The translations under genes and the position numbers were made by a program. A stretch of DNA of 64,000 nucleotides, taken from Gyrodactylus bullatarudis (lineage: Eukaryota; Platyhelminthes; Monogenea; Gyrodactylidea; Gyrodactylidae). The stretch covers positions 1 through 64,000 of the forward strand of contig SSNU01000065.1 of NCBI GenBank assembly GCA_012064415.1. The letters are read 5' to 3'. This document shows positions 12,454-24,327 of this stretch, piece after piece (within the stretch, counting starts at the first letter, position 1; every line of letters begins with the position of its first letter). The notes under the pieces are model-generated. The model ran no database searches, was not told the origin of the DNA, and was given only the letters and a program-made list of their open reading frames with translations.

Positions 12454-15400
12454 ATGTTAAAAAATGTTGCAAAGGCAGTGCAAAATATAAAGAATCCTGC
12501 ACTCGCAAATGTTCTACCGCCAAAACCATCTAAAATAGATGAGCTCACTGTACTTCGTTCGATACACAAAACATTTACGCCCAAGGACACCCATTATTAT
12601 CCATATTACCTGGAAGATGCTATTCTATCGGAATTTCGATACGAAACACCATTCGCTTTATATTGCAAAGCCTGTGGAAGGAATGCTGCACGCATAGCGG
12701 TGAATAAATATCTTCCCAACGATATCGCTCTGTTATCTTCAGAAGTAATTTTGCTTTATACAACATTTCATTTTAGTATCCTAAAATAGATGCTTTCGCT
12801 TCGATTCAAATCCCTGAAAGTGTTTTAGAAGATTTGGAAAACGGTGTCATCGAATTGGACGAGGCCATGGAAAAGTTGATCAACGTCCTCGCTCCGAAAG
12901 AATGCATTTCGCTATACGAAAGTAATAAAGACCACAAATGGAAACCTGAAATGTTGCACGATCTCCTGGATTTGACCTCTAGAGCCTACAACACAAACAA
13001 CAATCCTGATTACTTTTTTGGCTCAAATGTAAACCATTACGGAGAGATTCCTTTTCCTGAAGAGGTTTTTGTCAAGAAGAGTATATTGAAAGCTGAAAAG
13101 AAGCGAGGAATCGTTGATGCTGAGAGACCGAAAAATAGACCCTGGGAGCAGGATTCGTTTCCAGAAAAATTATTCGAAGAAAATATAGAAAGCTTCGATC
13201 ATATCCCATCTGCATATAGCTCACTAATCATAGGTGCCTCTAGAAATTCTAATGTTAAACGAGCCCTTGAACTTGCCAAGGCAGGTGATTTTAAAATTTC
13301 CAAGGAAGCATTCATCAGTCTCCTCTATAACATGGATCAGCTGAGGTATGAGAATTTGGATGGTCCCAGCATTTGGCTAAAAATATCCGAGGTGACAAAC
13401 AAGATTCCTCTCTCCTTTCGCACGGACGAAGAGTTTCTGGGTAAAATTTATGCATCGGTCATGAAATCTATCGCTTCTGTAAGCAAATCGGACAACTCAG
13501 TCAATCCAGTTCTTGCCAAACTTCTCCTGGAAGTTCAAAATAAATCTGTCAAGGTACCATTTGGTTTCTATTACCACTACTTTTCCTCTTACCTTCGGGA
13601 TGAGAATTTGACCACAAATGAAATTCAGTTCGTCTTTCGTTTCCTTGACAGCCTGAAGAAGGACATTGAGCATTTGGGTGCCAAAGAAAATCTATTCTCA
13701 CAAGATGATCTCTCGCTATTTCCATGCCTTATGGATATCGCTGTCATGCTGAGAAATCCAAGGTTGGCTCATGAAATTGATCAGTTAATTCGTGGTAAAG
13801 AGGACAGGCGTCATCTCCTCTGTGATTATGACTCAATGAGGAAATATTACTTTGGCTACCTTATAACTTGTTTCAATTCCAGCCAAATCCATACTGTTTG
13901 CAAACAGATGGAGTTTGAGTTGAGGAAAAAATTCCTGACAATCAAAGTGAATGAGGAAGTTGATGGTTTTGCGCGTATCTGGTCTCTCTACCAAGCCAAC
14001 AACATTGAAATTACTATGAATTTCATCTTGGCCACACATCTATTCAAGAGGATCATTTGTGAGATTGTCAGTACGCCAGCTGAGGCTATCACATCTCTCA
14101 TGAGATCTTCTCAGAATTTCGCCAGTCTAATCTTGGACAATATCAACTCGTACAAGTCCACAAAGATTAAACTTCAAACCGCTGTCGTAAGTATTTTTAA
14201 TTTTAAAAATTTAAACATGTAAAAAACCTACTCTTAAAAGTGAAAAAAATGTATGGCTACCATAAAGTAGGCTTGCAAGTGTCAAACTCGAGTGATAATT
14301 TGAACTAAAAGATACTTTTATTCACCCCTAATTAGAAAGGAAAGCTAAAATATTATGCCTAATTCATAAAGATAGCTTCTGACTGAGAATAAAAAAACCT
14401 CGTTCCTTTATTATAGGTAAACAAAAAGAAGAAGGACGATTTTTTCCCAAAAACTTTTTGATTTCATGCTTAAAATACATTCCTAATAGGTGTTAAAATA
14501 TAGAGATTAGTCAATGAAAATATTATACGAGAGTATAATTCCCAAGTGATTATCTTCCTACAACATCCTGAAATAGGCACAAATTTTCAACTTCGACTTC
14601 AAATAACTCAAATACTGGAAGATCTAACGAGTGTTTACTACTCTTTTTTTAAGAATTTAATCCTGAACAAGATGTTGTCATTGTTATTTTTCTATCTCGT
14701 TCTTGTTCAGGTTTTCACACTTGTAACCAAAAAACTTGAATGCCACTTTTTTCAAAATAGCTCCAATCAGCTGAAAATTCTCAATATGAATGGATTATTT
14801 CGCCGGGTCTCTTCAGACTCTACCCCGGTAACATTTAAATACTATTACAATGCAAAATATTCTCTGGCTTCCATTGGTCCATTTCGTGATTGTATTTTTA
14901 GGCCTCACTAGGGAGGGGTAAAGANNNNNNNNNNNNNNNNNNNNNNNNNNNNNNNNNNNNNNNNNNNNNNNNNNNNNNNNNNNNNNNNNNNNNNNNNNNN
15001 NNNNNNNNNNNNNNNNNNNNNNNNNNNNNNNNNNNNNNNNNNNNNNNNNNNNNNNNNNNNNNNNNNNNNNNNNNNNNNNNNNNNNNNNNNNNNNNNNNNN
15101 NNNNNNNNNNNNNNNNNNNNNNNNNNNNGGCCTAAAAATACAATCACGAAATGGACCAATGGAAGCCAGAGAATATTTTGCATTGTAATAGTATTTAAAT
15201 GTTACCGGGGTAGAGTCTGAAGAGACCCGGCGAAATATAACGTTTATCACTATAACATACGTCTGTCTTCTCTGACCTTCCTTATGAGTTTAGAACCAAA
15301 CGAAAATATTCTTGATGAGGTTCGGCAATGTTATCGTTCAAATATATATTTTTGGAATGTTTGACACTTTTTAGCCTACTTTATAGTAGTCGCACATATT

Positions 15401-18400
15401 TTATTTCCACTTATGGGAGACTGTGTAATTATCTTTTCATGTCTAGTTCATTATGGCCAGAGTAAAGAAGGATGTATTCTGTGGAGAATATTTGACGAAT
15501 TCATTGAGCGCATTGGACTCATACTTTAACCATTTCCCATTAATTTGTGAGTAAAAGTAATCGCTTCAATTTTTAGTAATCATTTTACATTTCTTCGAGT
15601 CTCTTCACACTCTCTAAATCACAAGCAGAGAAATAAACTACAAAATTATTACCATACAATAATATATTTGATCCCATTTAAACACTAAAAAATGCACGTT
15701 AAATCATACGAATTTCAATTAAAGATGGTATATTTACTTTTACTAGAAAGGTTATGTTAGATAGCAATTTCGACTAGGTATCATTCGATAGAGAATTTTC
15801 TATGAATCGAATGTTATTGATTTGAAAAATATATCATGCAAAATAAGTCGTTAATCATTAGGAATAACTTTTTAAGAACAGTTTTTCGAAAATTCACAGA
15901 TGCCTACATAAATAAAGATTCAGAGGAAAGTATTGCGGGGCTTCTTCGAATATATTTATTGAGCTATTTAATGAGGGATTCATTAAGAGGATTGGAAGAC
16001 TAGTGAATATGTAGCTATAAAGCTTTTATTTCACCGGTTCTCATCAGACTCTTACACCGGCTTGATATTTATACAGAAAATTAGTGCATTTTTGGAATCC
16101 TCTGATTGGTTGATCAGGTTCAACTTTTGAGTTGGTGTTGGCAGGGAGAGGTAAGGACTGCAATTATCGTTTTGTAAGGAAAGAATCTATTTCTAACTGC
16201 CCACTGCATCTTTTCCTTTTCGTTCCCTTTTTGCTAATTGCAGGCTTCTCATTGATTGGCTTAAAATTGATAATTACTGGTTGAGAAATAATTTGATTAT
16301 CAACTATTGTTGACTTTTCTGAGTGTGCATTTTCATCAACTGTAACTGTTTCTGGGGATGACATCTGAAGTTGATTACCTAGAGACGTAGTTTTAACTAC
16401 TTGCTCATTTTTTTTTCATAATTTGGTTCAACAACTTTTGTCTCAGCTTTTTGGGTGGAGCTGTAGATGGGTTCCTCATCAAGGGACTTCTTCTGATTTT
16501 GTGTCATTTGGGTGGAGCTAATTTTAGGGTCATTATCAAGAAGGTTAGCTAATCTTACTAATTTTTGTTTCTTAGTGAATCTGTCTTTCCTTTTGATACC
16601 CAGTTTTGTTGCTAATTCCTTTTGCCGACATAAATCAGGTTTTAATTTCGTGATGAAGTGGGATTCCGCTTTGTTCAAGACCCCTTCTTTGATAGGCTTA
16701 GAATCACCAGGATTTGCTTGGTACAAAATGCTGAAGTTGCTCACATCAGCAGTGTGATTTTTCTTGGCAATGTGTTCCTGAACCGATGATCCTTTGTTAC
16801 AAACTCTCAGGTGTTCCTTTATTCTTGCCTTCACGGGCCTTACTGTTTGTCATTCGTACGATGAACCACATTTACATTTATATAGGTAAATTACGCCCTT
16901 CTTATCTAACCAAGGGGTCGGGTCTTTGTTCAGGTCGGGGAGAACTCGGAGTTTGTGGCCTGGAAACGTTCTCTTTGTTATCTCGAATAATTTTTTTGTG
17001 ACAAACTCAACAAATCCTCACAAACAAATTATTTCGAGCTGGCGCGATTTTTGAATTTTTTAAGCTTTGAGATGAAAAATTCTCAGATGTGAGAGGAATC
17101 AAATGTTATTTTTCAGGATCATCATTAGGCAAGGAAAATAATTATTCCTGTTCATGTTTTCCAAAAATACCGTCATTTTAATCTGATCTTGGATCAACCT
17201 AATTTATCAATTTTCAAGCATTTTCAATCGAAGAATAGGAAGTAGACTTTCTCACGAAAATGGAGTGTTTTCTTAAATCTCTTTCATCTTCGTCTATTGG
17301 TGAACCTGAAAGTTAGCGTTTGATTACTCTCACATCTTAGAATCAACAAAAATTTTCAAAGTTTAAAAAAATTCAAAAATCGCGCCAGCTCGAAATTTAA
17401 AATGTTTCCAAATTTTTCCAGTGAAAGTTTACCTTATGATTATCAGGTTATCTAAAGAAAATGAACAAGATAACAAACTCCAGGTTGAACAAGTGGACAT
17501 TTGGGGCTGTCTCAAATTTTGAAAAAGCATAATGAACGCACCTTATAAAATATTTAAATAAGCAAGTATTTTCTGTTCCAGGTCAAATTATTGAGAGATC
17601 CACAAATAAAGGAATCTACGAAATGGACAAGCAATCGTTCTTCGACATGATTTACGAGATGAACTTTATCATTGCTGATGGTGTCAAGACGCTGGATAAT
17701 CTCTTGTAAGTCCCTCTTTTATACAATTCAGAATAATTTGGCCTAGATTAGACACATTTAAAGCTGATTGATATGAGATTTCGATTATTCAATCGCGATA
17801 ATTATATCCCAAAAGAGTTGTTAATTCAAGAAAATCTCATTGTTTTTCAGCTTTTCTTGTAATTTCGAATGCCATCCAAATATGGAAAAGATGAGTGAGA
17901 TTTTCCGCTCTTTTATATTGTCAAAATATTTTTTTCCCATTTAAAATTTAACTTGCATTAACCTTATCGCGACGACAAGAAATTGATATAAAAACAATAC
18001 GAAATGAGATTCTATTCAATTAGAATTCTTTTGATCACATTTAAAGTCGATTTTCTATTGAATTTCCCATCTACTAATAAGTAGATATAAACCCAATTTT
18101 ACTAATCTTCATTATTTTATCAGTATTTTTGAGATTTTTTAACATGAATTATAAAATATATTATCTGATTTTGTTTGGACCTTCGTAATAACTGAGAACT
18201 TCCGACTTTGAATAATTTCCTTGTATAGGGCAAACCTCACGAAAGGGTTAATTAATTTGAATGTTTTCACGAATTTCGCTTTGTTACCCAAATATACCCA
18301 GACATTTCAAGGTAGGAACATGGCTAAGGTAGGAGGATAGATTTGGAAACAGCATAGAAATTTACACGGCTAGCTAGTTGTAACCTTATCAACTTTTATG

Positions 18401-19901
18401 TTTACAAAGCTAAAGGATCTCAAAGATTCCAAGACACCTTTCTAGAGCTTCTCTTGTTCGTGTAACCTATCCTCCTGTGTGGACTTCTGTTGTTAATCCA
18501 ATTATAAGTGCCGCATAGCAATCAAACTTGGAGGGTTAATTTCAGTTTTGGAGAATTGATGAATCTGGTTATTGGATAGTTTGAGTATCTCATATTTTTG
18601 AATTTTGAAAACGATCAGGTGATTAAAGGACTACACTGATTTGGATAGATAACGCCTCAAGAAAGCTCTGCTTATTTCAATTTTCCCTAGTTATACCTTA
18701 CTGTCCCAATATCAAGGACCAATAATAATTGAGTATTGTCTCAACCAATGATATTGAACTAACACTCACTGAACTCTAATTTATTGAAATTCTTATTCAT
18801 AATTAAGTAGGCTTTTGAATTTTAACGATAAAATGCAAAATTCTATATCATTGCAATCAGAATCAAGGATCATCAAGAATTTTGATTCATCAAAATTTTT
18901 TAATACAAAGATCAAAGATGATTCAGAAGATCCTTTAGTTCTTATTCAGCCCACATGCTACATCTAGCATGTATTAAGGGGACCAATAAAATATTGGTAG
19001 TAATCTATTAATTATCCGTTTATGGGCTCTATTTGAGCCTAGAATTTAATTTTCTCTTATCAATTTTCATTTTTAGATTTTTCAAAGAAGAAAAAATCAA
19101 GCCTGACAATGTCTATGCTAATATCTCAACCAGTCTCATGTTAATTCAGCAGATTACGGAAAATATAAAGTGTAGAGATGAGGAAATTTTCGAAGAAGTT
19201 AGCCAAAATCTTGACAGCTTAATGTCCAGTCTAGTTGAGAGGAAACAACTAAGTCCCATTATCTCTCTACAATTGTTACAAGTTTCTCTTGCTGTTGGCT
19301 CAGACAAGTAAGTTTCAAGTTTCATTCAAGATTAAAAGAATTTTGTACTTTAGTAAAATGGACACTGAAATATATTATTCTGACCAACAAAGATCGAGGA
19401 AAAATTCATATTTTTACTCTCATACTTTTTTGAATCATCCAAAGTTGCATTTGTAAAATTACTATTTTTCATACTCGATAATTCCAGCAAAATACACATG
19501 AATATTTTGACGTATAGTATTCTATTTAGAGTGTAAATTTTTAGAAATATTCGATTTTTTGTTTTTTTATCGTCTTATATTATTCATGACTTGATAGCCC
19601 TACAAACTTGAACCTTTGTAATTATCAACAATTTATAAGAGAGTTTTAAGAAGGTTTTGTTCTCCTTTTCAGGAACACTTGGAAGCTCGTCGAATATTTA
19701 AGTACCCAGTCAAAGTTATCAAGGAAAAATAGTGCCCTTATGAGCTTCAAGTCACAGGATGTCGTCAACCAATTAAACCACTTGATCCAACAAAATTTAT
19801 CCAATTCAACCAATGTAGCCCAGGATAGGGAGAGACAAGTTGAACATGTCCGATCCCTATTGATGACAAAGGAAAAGCCGTTAGCTGCAAATTTGAAATA
19901 A
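12454..19901 (+). CDS. PTCD3: Mitochondrial small-subunit ribosomal protein mS39 (PTCD3)
   Basis: PTCD3 (mS39) is a pentatricopeptide-repeat protein of the mitochondrial 28S subunit, needed for mitochondrial translation. Recognised from the N-terminal block around VLRSIHKTF and GRNAARIAVNKYLPND, and the long run of PPR-like helical pairs in exon 2. Six exons (12454-12744, 12777-14186, 15447-15546, 17582-17705, 19077-19307, 19673-19901) join in frame to 794 aa, longer than the 689 aa human protein. The start codon gives a basic, acid-free N-terminus (MLKNVAKAVQNIK) suited to mitochondrial import. Intron 1 is only 32 nt. Introns 3-5 are 1-2 kb and hold inverted repeats around an assembly gap, a Penelope-like relic and a TTAA MITE. 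The 100-nt exon 3 is supported by splice phase on both sides. The stop is 50 bp from the ESS2 stop on the other strand. Confidence 0.9.
14803..14911 (-). repeat. Hammerhead-like Penelope-type terminal repeat, copy B1
   Basis: The minus strand carries CTGAAGAG (14809-14816 reversed), seven bases ACCCGGC and GAAATA. The match to the 177-bp unit at 59586-59762 ends at the ATTTCGCC edge on the left, where stem III would form, so this copy is truncated. It runs to GGCC just before the gap. Confidence 0.7.
14925..15128. other. Assembly gap (204 Ns)
   Basis: A run of N inside PTCD3 intron 3. It lies between two inverted copies of the same repeat, so the gap probably reflects a palindrome that was hard to assemble. 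The true missing length is unknown. Confidence 0.95.
15129..15302 (+). repeat. Hammerhead-like Penelope-type terminal repeat, copy B2
   Basis: Near-identical over about 174 bp to the reversed unit at 59586-59762 and inverted relative to copy B1. Core on the plus strand: CTGAAGAG at 15217-15224, seven bases, GAAA at 15232-15235, a 13-nt hairpin AUAUAACGUUUAU (15235-15247, one U-U mismatch), then C at 15248 as the predicted cleavage base. ACUAU (15249-15253) pairs with AGAGU just upstream of the core except for one position. Confidence 0.7.
16005..16065 (-). ncRNA. Hammerhead-ribozyme-like motif, copy A
   Basis: Read on the minus strand: AAGAGU, core CUGAUGAG (16040-16047 reversed), seven bases AACCGGU, GAA, a 13-nt hairpin with 5 bp stem (16017-16029), then A as the base before predicted cleavage, then GCU. 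GCU pairs with AGU before the core (stem I start) and the following ACAU can pair with UGUG after a small bulge. Conserved hammerhead positions (CUGANGA, GAA, A-U closing stem III, H17) are present. Stem II is not formed by the seven bases alone. It lies about 100 bp downstream of the Penelope-like ORF on the same strand, where terminal repeats with hammerheads are known in that class. Confidence 0.55.
16164..16990 (-). pseudogene. Penelope-like element, GIY-YIG endonuclease domain (decayed)
   Basis: Reading the minus strand from about 16990 gives PDLNKDPTPWLDKKGVIYLY, then KCKCGSSYE, a stop in place of the glycine expected next, then QTVRP and the long open part starting KARIKEHLRVC. This is the GIY-YIG nuclease fold typical of canonical Penelope-like retroelements: GVIYLY as GIY, SSY as YIG, RIKEHL, a C-terminal catalytic-type Glu in NKAESHFITKLKPDLC. 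A frame change near 16380 leads to a basic tail that ends at 16164. The reverse transcriptase part upstream is missing, so this is a 3' fragment. It lies antisense inside PTCD3 intron 4. Confidence 0.8.
17031..17397. repeat. Foldback element
   Basis: Ends are inverted copies: ATTTCGAGCTGGCGCGATTT on the left, and AAAATCGCGCCAGCTCGAAA on the right. The inverted match extends about 60 bp inward (TTTTTGAATTTTTTAA and its mirror). Non-coding. Confidence 0.75.
17757..17955. repeat. Dispersed repeat, sibling of 1940-2130
   Basis: Begins TTAAAGCTGATTGATATGAG, a variant of the foldback terminus, and continues with blocks shared with 1940-2130. One-armed member of the foldback superfamily. Confidence 0.5.
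17962..18247. mobile_element. TTAA-type MITE, reversed copy
   Basis: Flanked by TTAA at 17958-17961 and 18248-18251. Its right end, read in reverse, is CCCTTTCGTGAGGTTTGCCC, matching the left end of the MITE at 3963-4231. 286 bp, no ORF, in PTCD3 intron 5. Confidence 0.7.
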
Positions 19902-19951
19902 ATAAATTTGATAATTTTCATTAAAAATATATACATTTATTATTCAAGGCT

Positions 19952-21531
19952 CTACAATTTCAAAAGACCATCAGGCAACTTCTTTAGTTTCACTTCATTC
20001 TCGCGTCTTTTCTTTGATCCCTGCGGCTCCTTGATTATCCTGGGAACAATGGGACTCAAGAGAGGTGTGGAAATTCCCCCAGTTGAAGGTCTACTCCTCG
20101 AACTGCCGCCAGTGTTTAACCTGCCACCAGTCAGAATACGATTTTGAGGCGAAACCAAGCCAAGAGATGATCTTGTACTACACTGACCGGAGAGGATTCT
20201 CCTTGAGGCTGGACTGAGAAGTCCGTCACGCATACGCTGTAATCTTTCCTCCTTATTCTTTGCCCTTTCCTTGGCTGGCTTATCGGCCAACTTGTGTGCC
20301 AAAGTTTCCCTCTCAGAGGGCTGGTTTATCTTGAAGGAACTTTTGCTACTCATGCCAGGAGTAGATTGACCACTCTCATAACTATACGGCAAATAATGAT
20401 CTGATTCATCATTAAAGGGATCCAATCTCTGAGGGGTCTCGCCCAATTCACCCCATGTTATTAAAGGAGTTGCATCAGCGCCTGCAACATCACTTGGAGC
20501 TGGGGAAGCGGGTACAAATCGGAAACCAGAAACACTAGAACTGTCGATATCATCGTCGTTTATTTCCCTGCCATCAGGTCCATATCTGGGCTAGAAATAA
20601 AAATAGAATTACAGCAGATTGATTACAAATCATTCAAACTTACAATTTTGAAACTTAAACTAGACTTTCCAAAGTGCTTCTTATTTAAAGGATTCAGGGG
20701 TCGCTTGAAACGGGTATTAGAGGCATCAATCTTTCTTTCACTAAGACGCATTTCATCAATTTCTTCCTTGTTCAACCCAACGCCATCCGGTATAAAATGG
20801 ACTGAATTGTGCTCTATTATATGATTTCCAAGATTTTCTTTAGCCTGCTTCTTCTGATCAATTGCCTTTTTCTTTAGTCCTTCTATGGCAAGAAGAGACT
20901 TGCCGTCAGTAAGGTCATTACTTATCTGGAAAAAGAAAAATATTTATACAGTATTTAATTGAGTGAGAAATACTTTGATATTGGTGCAGTTATTTTAGCT
21001 TGTTCCGGGACTTACAAAAAATGTATATTCTAAATTCTTAACAAGCAGGCCTTTTTATTAATTTTAAATTTAATGGTATGATCAAGAAAATTTAAGTTTA
21101 ATATAGGGCGCAATCAAAAAACTTACGTAATCTGGCCGAACACGAAAAAATTGAGAAATCTTTTCAACGTGTTTTCTTTGTTGTGCTTCCACAATCTGCA
21201 TAAATGAGGCGTTATCTTCTGTTGTATTATTTGCAAGGTAATTATCCAAATTGGTGTCTTCAGGTCCAGAAATAGAGGAGCTCTTATTGGACTTGTAGGA
21301 TCGAGCAGAACTGTTGGGTAATACTGGAGTTGTTAATGTCTTTAATTCGCCTTTAGCCTTGGCTAAATCAGGAAAGAAATCTCTTTGGATGATATGTCCA
21401 ATGTGGCCCAAATACTCATCTTCTTCACGAATTCTTTCTTTAACAACTTTAGATTGGATCTTATCGAATTTGAGAAGAGTTTTTTTCCCTGATTTTGATG
21501 TAACAATCTGAGTTGAAGGGACCAACGGCAT
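19952..21531 (-). CDS. ESS2: Splicing factor ESS-2 homolog (DGCR14)
   Basis: ESS2 is a nuclear protein associated with the spliceosomal C complex. Three exons (21531-21127, 20925-20644, 20590-19952) join to 441 aa; human ESS2 is 476 aa. Family hallmarks are EEDEYLGHIGHIIQRDFFPD near residue 40, NNTTEDNASFMQIVE near 110, the MRLSERKIDASNTRFKRPLNP region, and WGELGETPQRLDPF, which corresponds to TWGEVENTPLR in human. The C-terminal third is basic and serine/proline rich. Head-to-head with MSL3 (start codons separated by 148 bp) and tail-to-tail with PTCD3 (50 bp between stops), so the 3' UTRs of the convergent pair almost certainly overlap. Confidence 0.93.
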
Positions 21532-21679
21532 TTTAACAAAAATTATCAAAAATTTCAAAAGAGTAACGCAGTTAAAGTAGAAATTCTAAAGTTACTCATA
21601 GCCTAATTGTTTCAAGCCTAATTTTGTTCAAACTTTTCAAAAGGTTGCTTTTAATAGCTGCCTGTTGAATATTCCGTTA
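21532..21679. promoter_or_regulatory. Bidirectional promoter, ESS2/MSL3
   Basis: 148 bp between divergent ATG codons. No specific motif could be assigned by eye. Confidence 0.45.
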
Positions 21680-23370
21680 ATGAATTCCACACACAAATTT
21701 CCTGTGAATTCCACTGTGTTATGCTTTGAACCTGATATATCAAAAGCAAAGCTCATATATTTTTGTAAAATTATAGAGCATTGTTCTGGGCAATCAAAAT
21801 CGAAAACTGAGCATTTACCTGAGTACTTTGTTCATTTTTTTGGATGGAAACGAAAGTTTGACAGAAGAGTCTCGGAGGAACTCATTTTGGAGAATAATCA
21901 CTTCAATAGAACTCTCAAGAGGAAAATAGATGAAGTTGCTTACAATGTAAAGGATACCGTCGAGAGGGGAACTAGGATTAACAGTATTCTCATGGGTGCA
22001 GCCACTTCTTCAGATAAGGTTGACTGGAATAAAATTCCTGGCGTCTGGCAGCCGAATGAAGCTGAAAAGGACAAAATTGTAAGCATCATTTTTATAATTA
22101 TTTTTTCTCGTATTATTAGGTTACTTTCCCAGATCAAAACTTGATCTTTAGCTTTGACTCGGAGGCTGATTCCTCTCCCGAGATTACCTCGCGTATTAAA
22201 TGTGCATTCAATAATATTGATTATATGAATTTCGAGAATGATGAGACGCATTACACCTTTATGCCGAGATTATCAATATCCAAGCGCCTTGTGGAAATTA
22301 TCGAAGGTCATGTTCAGCATTCTCGGTTTATTAATGATACTTTTACAATGGCATTTCTCCTTCAGACATACTTTGATGGATTCCCCTATAATCAGATAAA
22401 GCTTGGCAATTGGGGCCAGTACAATAGTTACAAAGATCGAATTCAACTATACAATATGATGATAATTGAAAGGAATGCAAAGAGTATGCAACAGACATAC
22501 GAGGAAAGGGATCGTTCGCGTATCATTGCAGCTGAAGTTTTGCATGGACTCCGGGTCCTCTTTGATGAACTTTTCTACGACTATTTGTTGACAAAGAGTG
22601 AACTAAACTTTGAGAACTCTGTGACAACACCAGTCTTTCGAATGGAAGATTTGGCAAAATTTTATAGTCTATATTCCGTAAAGACTTCGATAAAATTATT
22701 CCCCGAAGAGGAAATGGAGGATAACCTTTTACGACCCTTTTCCAGTTATGGGCCCAGATTTTTCCTTCGTTTGTTGATAAGATTTCCCGAATTAATGAAT
22801 AGATCTTCCCTATCGATTTGTAAAAAGGCCCTGGTTATGAGACATGTCCAATTATTCCTCAACTACCTGGATGAAACTAGTCTATTTTGGTTTGCTAGCG
22901 TGAGTGAGCTATCAGAAAAACGAATCGCATTTCCACTCGACTCCATTGCCCATCAAATCGCCATTCACACAATGAACAAGAATGAGAAGCTGACCAGTTA
23001 TTTCAAATGTGATGTATCTAGCATTGAGACCTCCTCGATGAATACCCTACCTCAGATGACAGTGGAATCATCCATTAATGAATATCAAATGTCAGAAGAC
23101 TTGTCAATGGACACGACTATCACCTGTGGAGAAGAGAGGCCAGAGTCAATTCCCACTACGTTGAATACAGAAATGTTGATTGATCAGAGCAGAAAGTCAT
23201 TGCCACTCTCGTCCACTTGTACTGTGGCTAGGAAACCACCAAAACGAACTTCGAATCGTGAACTAGATAGACTTAAGATGGCTCTTGTTAACGTCTCACC
23301 CCAGGGTAGACGTCGGATTAAACGACTCTCCCGTGCCGATTCAAAAAGAAATTCAATCAAAAAGAATTAA
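21680..23370 (+). CDS. MSL3: MSL3/MRG-family chromodomain protein
   Basis: Two exons (21680-22078, 22120-23370) separated by a 41-nt intron give 549 aa. The N-terminal chromo barrel is clear: TVLCFEPDISKAKLIYFCKI, then EYFVHFFGWKRKFDRRVSEE, close to the MSL3 pattern VLCFEPDPTKAKVLY. The C-terminal half has an MRG domain (from about HYTFMPRLSISKRLVEIIE to FFLRLLIRFPELM), interrupted by a lysine-poor, Ser/Thr-rich stretch, and a basic tail. MSL3 reads H4K20/H3K36 methylation in a MOF acetyltransferase complex; MRG15 is the paralog and the main alternative identity. The FEPD..KAK motif favours MSL3. The upstream TTG in frame is not taken as the start; the ATG at 21680 is. Confidence 0.85.
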
Positions 23371-23523
23371 TATTTTATGTGTACCCAACCAGAGATAATT
23401 TTTGTAAATCAATATAAATGATCATTTTCATATTAATTCATTATAAATTAAGTAGTATGGTTAAGAAATTATATTTTTACAACGAAATAAGAAACAATCC
23501 TCGTTTGATTAAGCGGGGAATAT

Positions 23524-24154
23524 CTACTCTCCATCACTGTAATCCGATTCATCATCTTCTGGCATTTCATACTCATGGCCTGCTTCAGCAGCTATCAACT
23601 GTTTTATCCCAGCAGAACTCTTCCTAGTGGGTTTAGTTGTAATTTTCGGGGAGGATATAATGGCAGTCTCTGCTTCTTCCTCAGAACCATACTGATCGTC
23701 TGATTCTGATTGGGGTTTTTGTTTCTGAAAATCATGTCAGAAAATTCAAAATCACCTTAACCGAGGGCTTATTGGAGAGAGCTTGTTTCCTCCTTCCACC
23801 AGTAGCCTGCTGTTCAGATTTATTCAAGTCGTCTGCATTTTCATTGATTTTATCTTCTTTCTGAAATTAAAATTAATTCATAAGACATACAGAAAACTCT
23901 TTAGATTTCAATTTTTGTTTGATTTGTTCTTCTGTCTTGTTGTTAATAATCTCAGTAATTTTGGCGAGATCGTTGCCAAAGCGAGAAACTGCATCTCTCA
24001 ACATGTCAACCTCTTCGCTTGACCATTTAGAGAACTCTGATCCTTTAGCTGCCTCATTCTGAATCTGTTTCAAGTGCTGAATAAGCTGTGATAAACGACT
24101 AAATGACAGAGAAGCCTGCTGAAATATATCTGATACTTTTTGAGCATTCAACAT
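23524..24154 (-). CDS. BAP18: BAP18 (C17orf49) chromatin-complex subunit
   Basis: Three exons (24154-23891, 23860-23756, 23724-23524) give 189 aa, with introns of only 30 and 31 nt. The N-terminus KVSDIFQQASLSFSRLSQLI aligns with human BAP18 KVGEIFSAAGAAFTKLGELT. It is followed by a SANT/Myb-like domain KWSSEEVDMLRDAVSRFGND LAKITEIINNKT (human KWTETEIEMLRAAVKRFGDD). The tail is charged, ending in an acidic DDESDYSDGE. BAP18 is a small subunit of MLL/COMPASS and NURF (BPTF) complexes and binds H3K4me3 chromatin. Divergent from the BAK-like gene and tail-to-tail with MSL3. Confidence 0.9.
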
Positions 24155-24327
24155 TATTTTTAAACCGAAAAATGTTTTATTTTAAACAATAATCAGATTG
24201 TTTTATAAAAAAGTATAGAGAATGTTAAGATATTTTCCTTCAATTTCGAATTGAACATCACCGTTTTCTTCAATCCTGTTGTTTTGGTATTCTGCTAGTT
24301 GTATTCATCGATTGAACTAGTAAAAAA
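24155..24327. promoter_or_regulatory. Bidirectional promoter, BAP18/BAK-like
   Basis: 173 bp between divergent ATG codons; AT-rich, no assigned motif. Confidence 0.45.

Larger units (their letters stand above)
15547..17581. other. PTCD3 intron 4 content
   Basis: Holds the Penelope-like relic (16164-16990), its hammerhead-like terminal segment (16005-16065) and a foldback element (17031-17397). The remainder is AT-rich and featureless. Confidence 0.6.

Noticed and set aside
16033..16039. Attempt to fold the seven bases between the hammerhead core halves as a normal stem II.
   Set aside because: AACCGGU, ACCCGGC and UAUGCCU do not form an internal helix. The motif is therefore reported as hammerhead-like rather than as a proven ribozyme.
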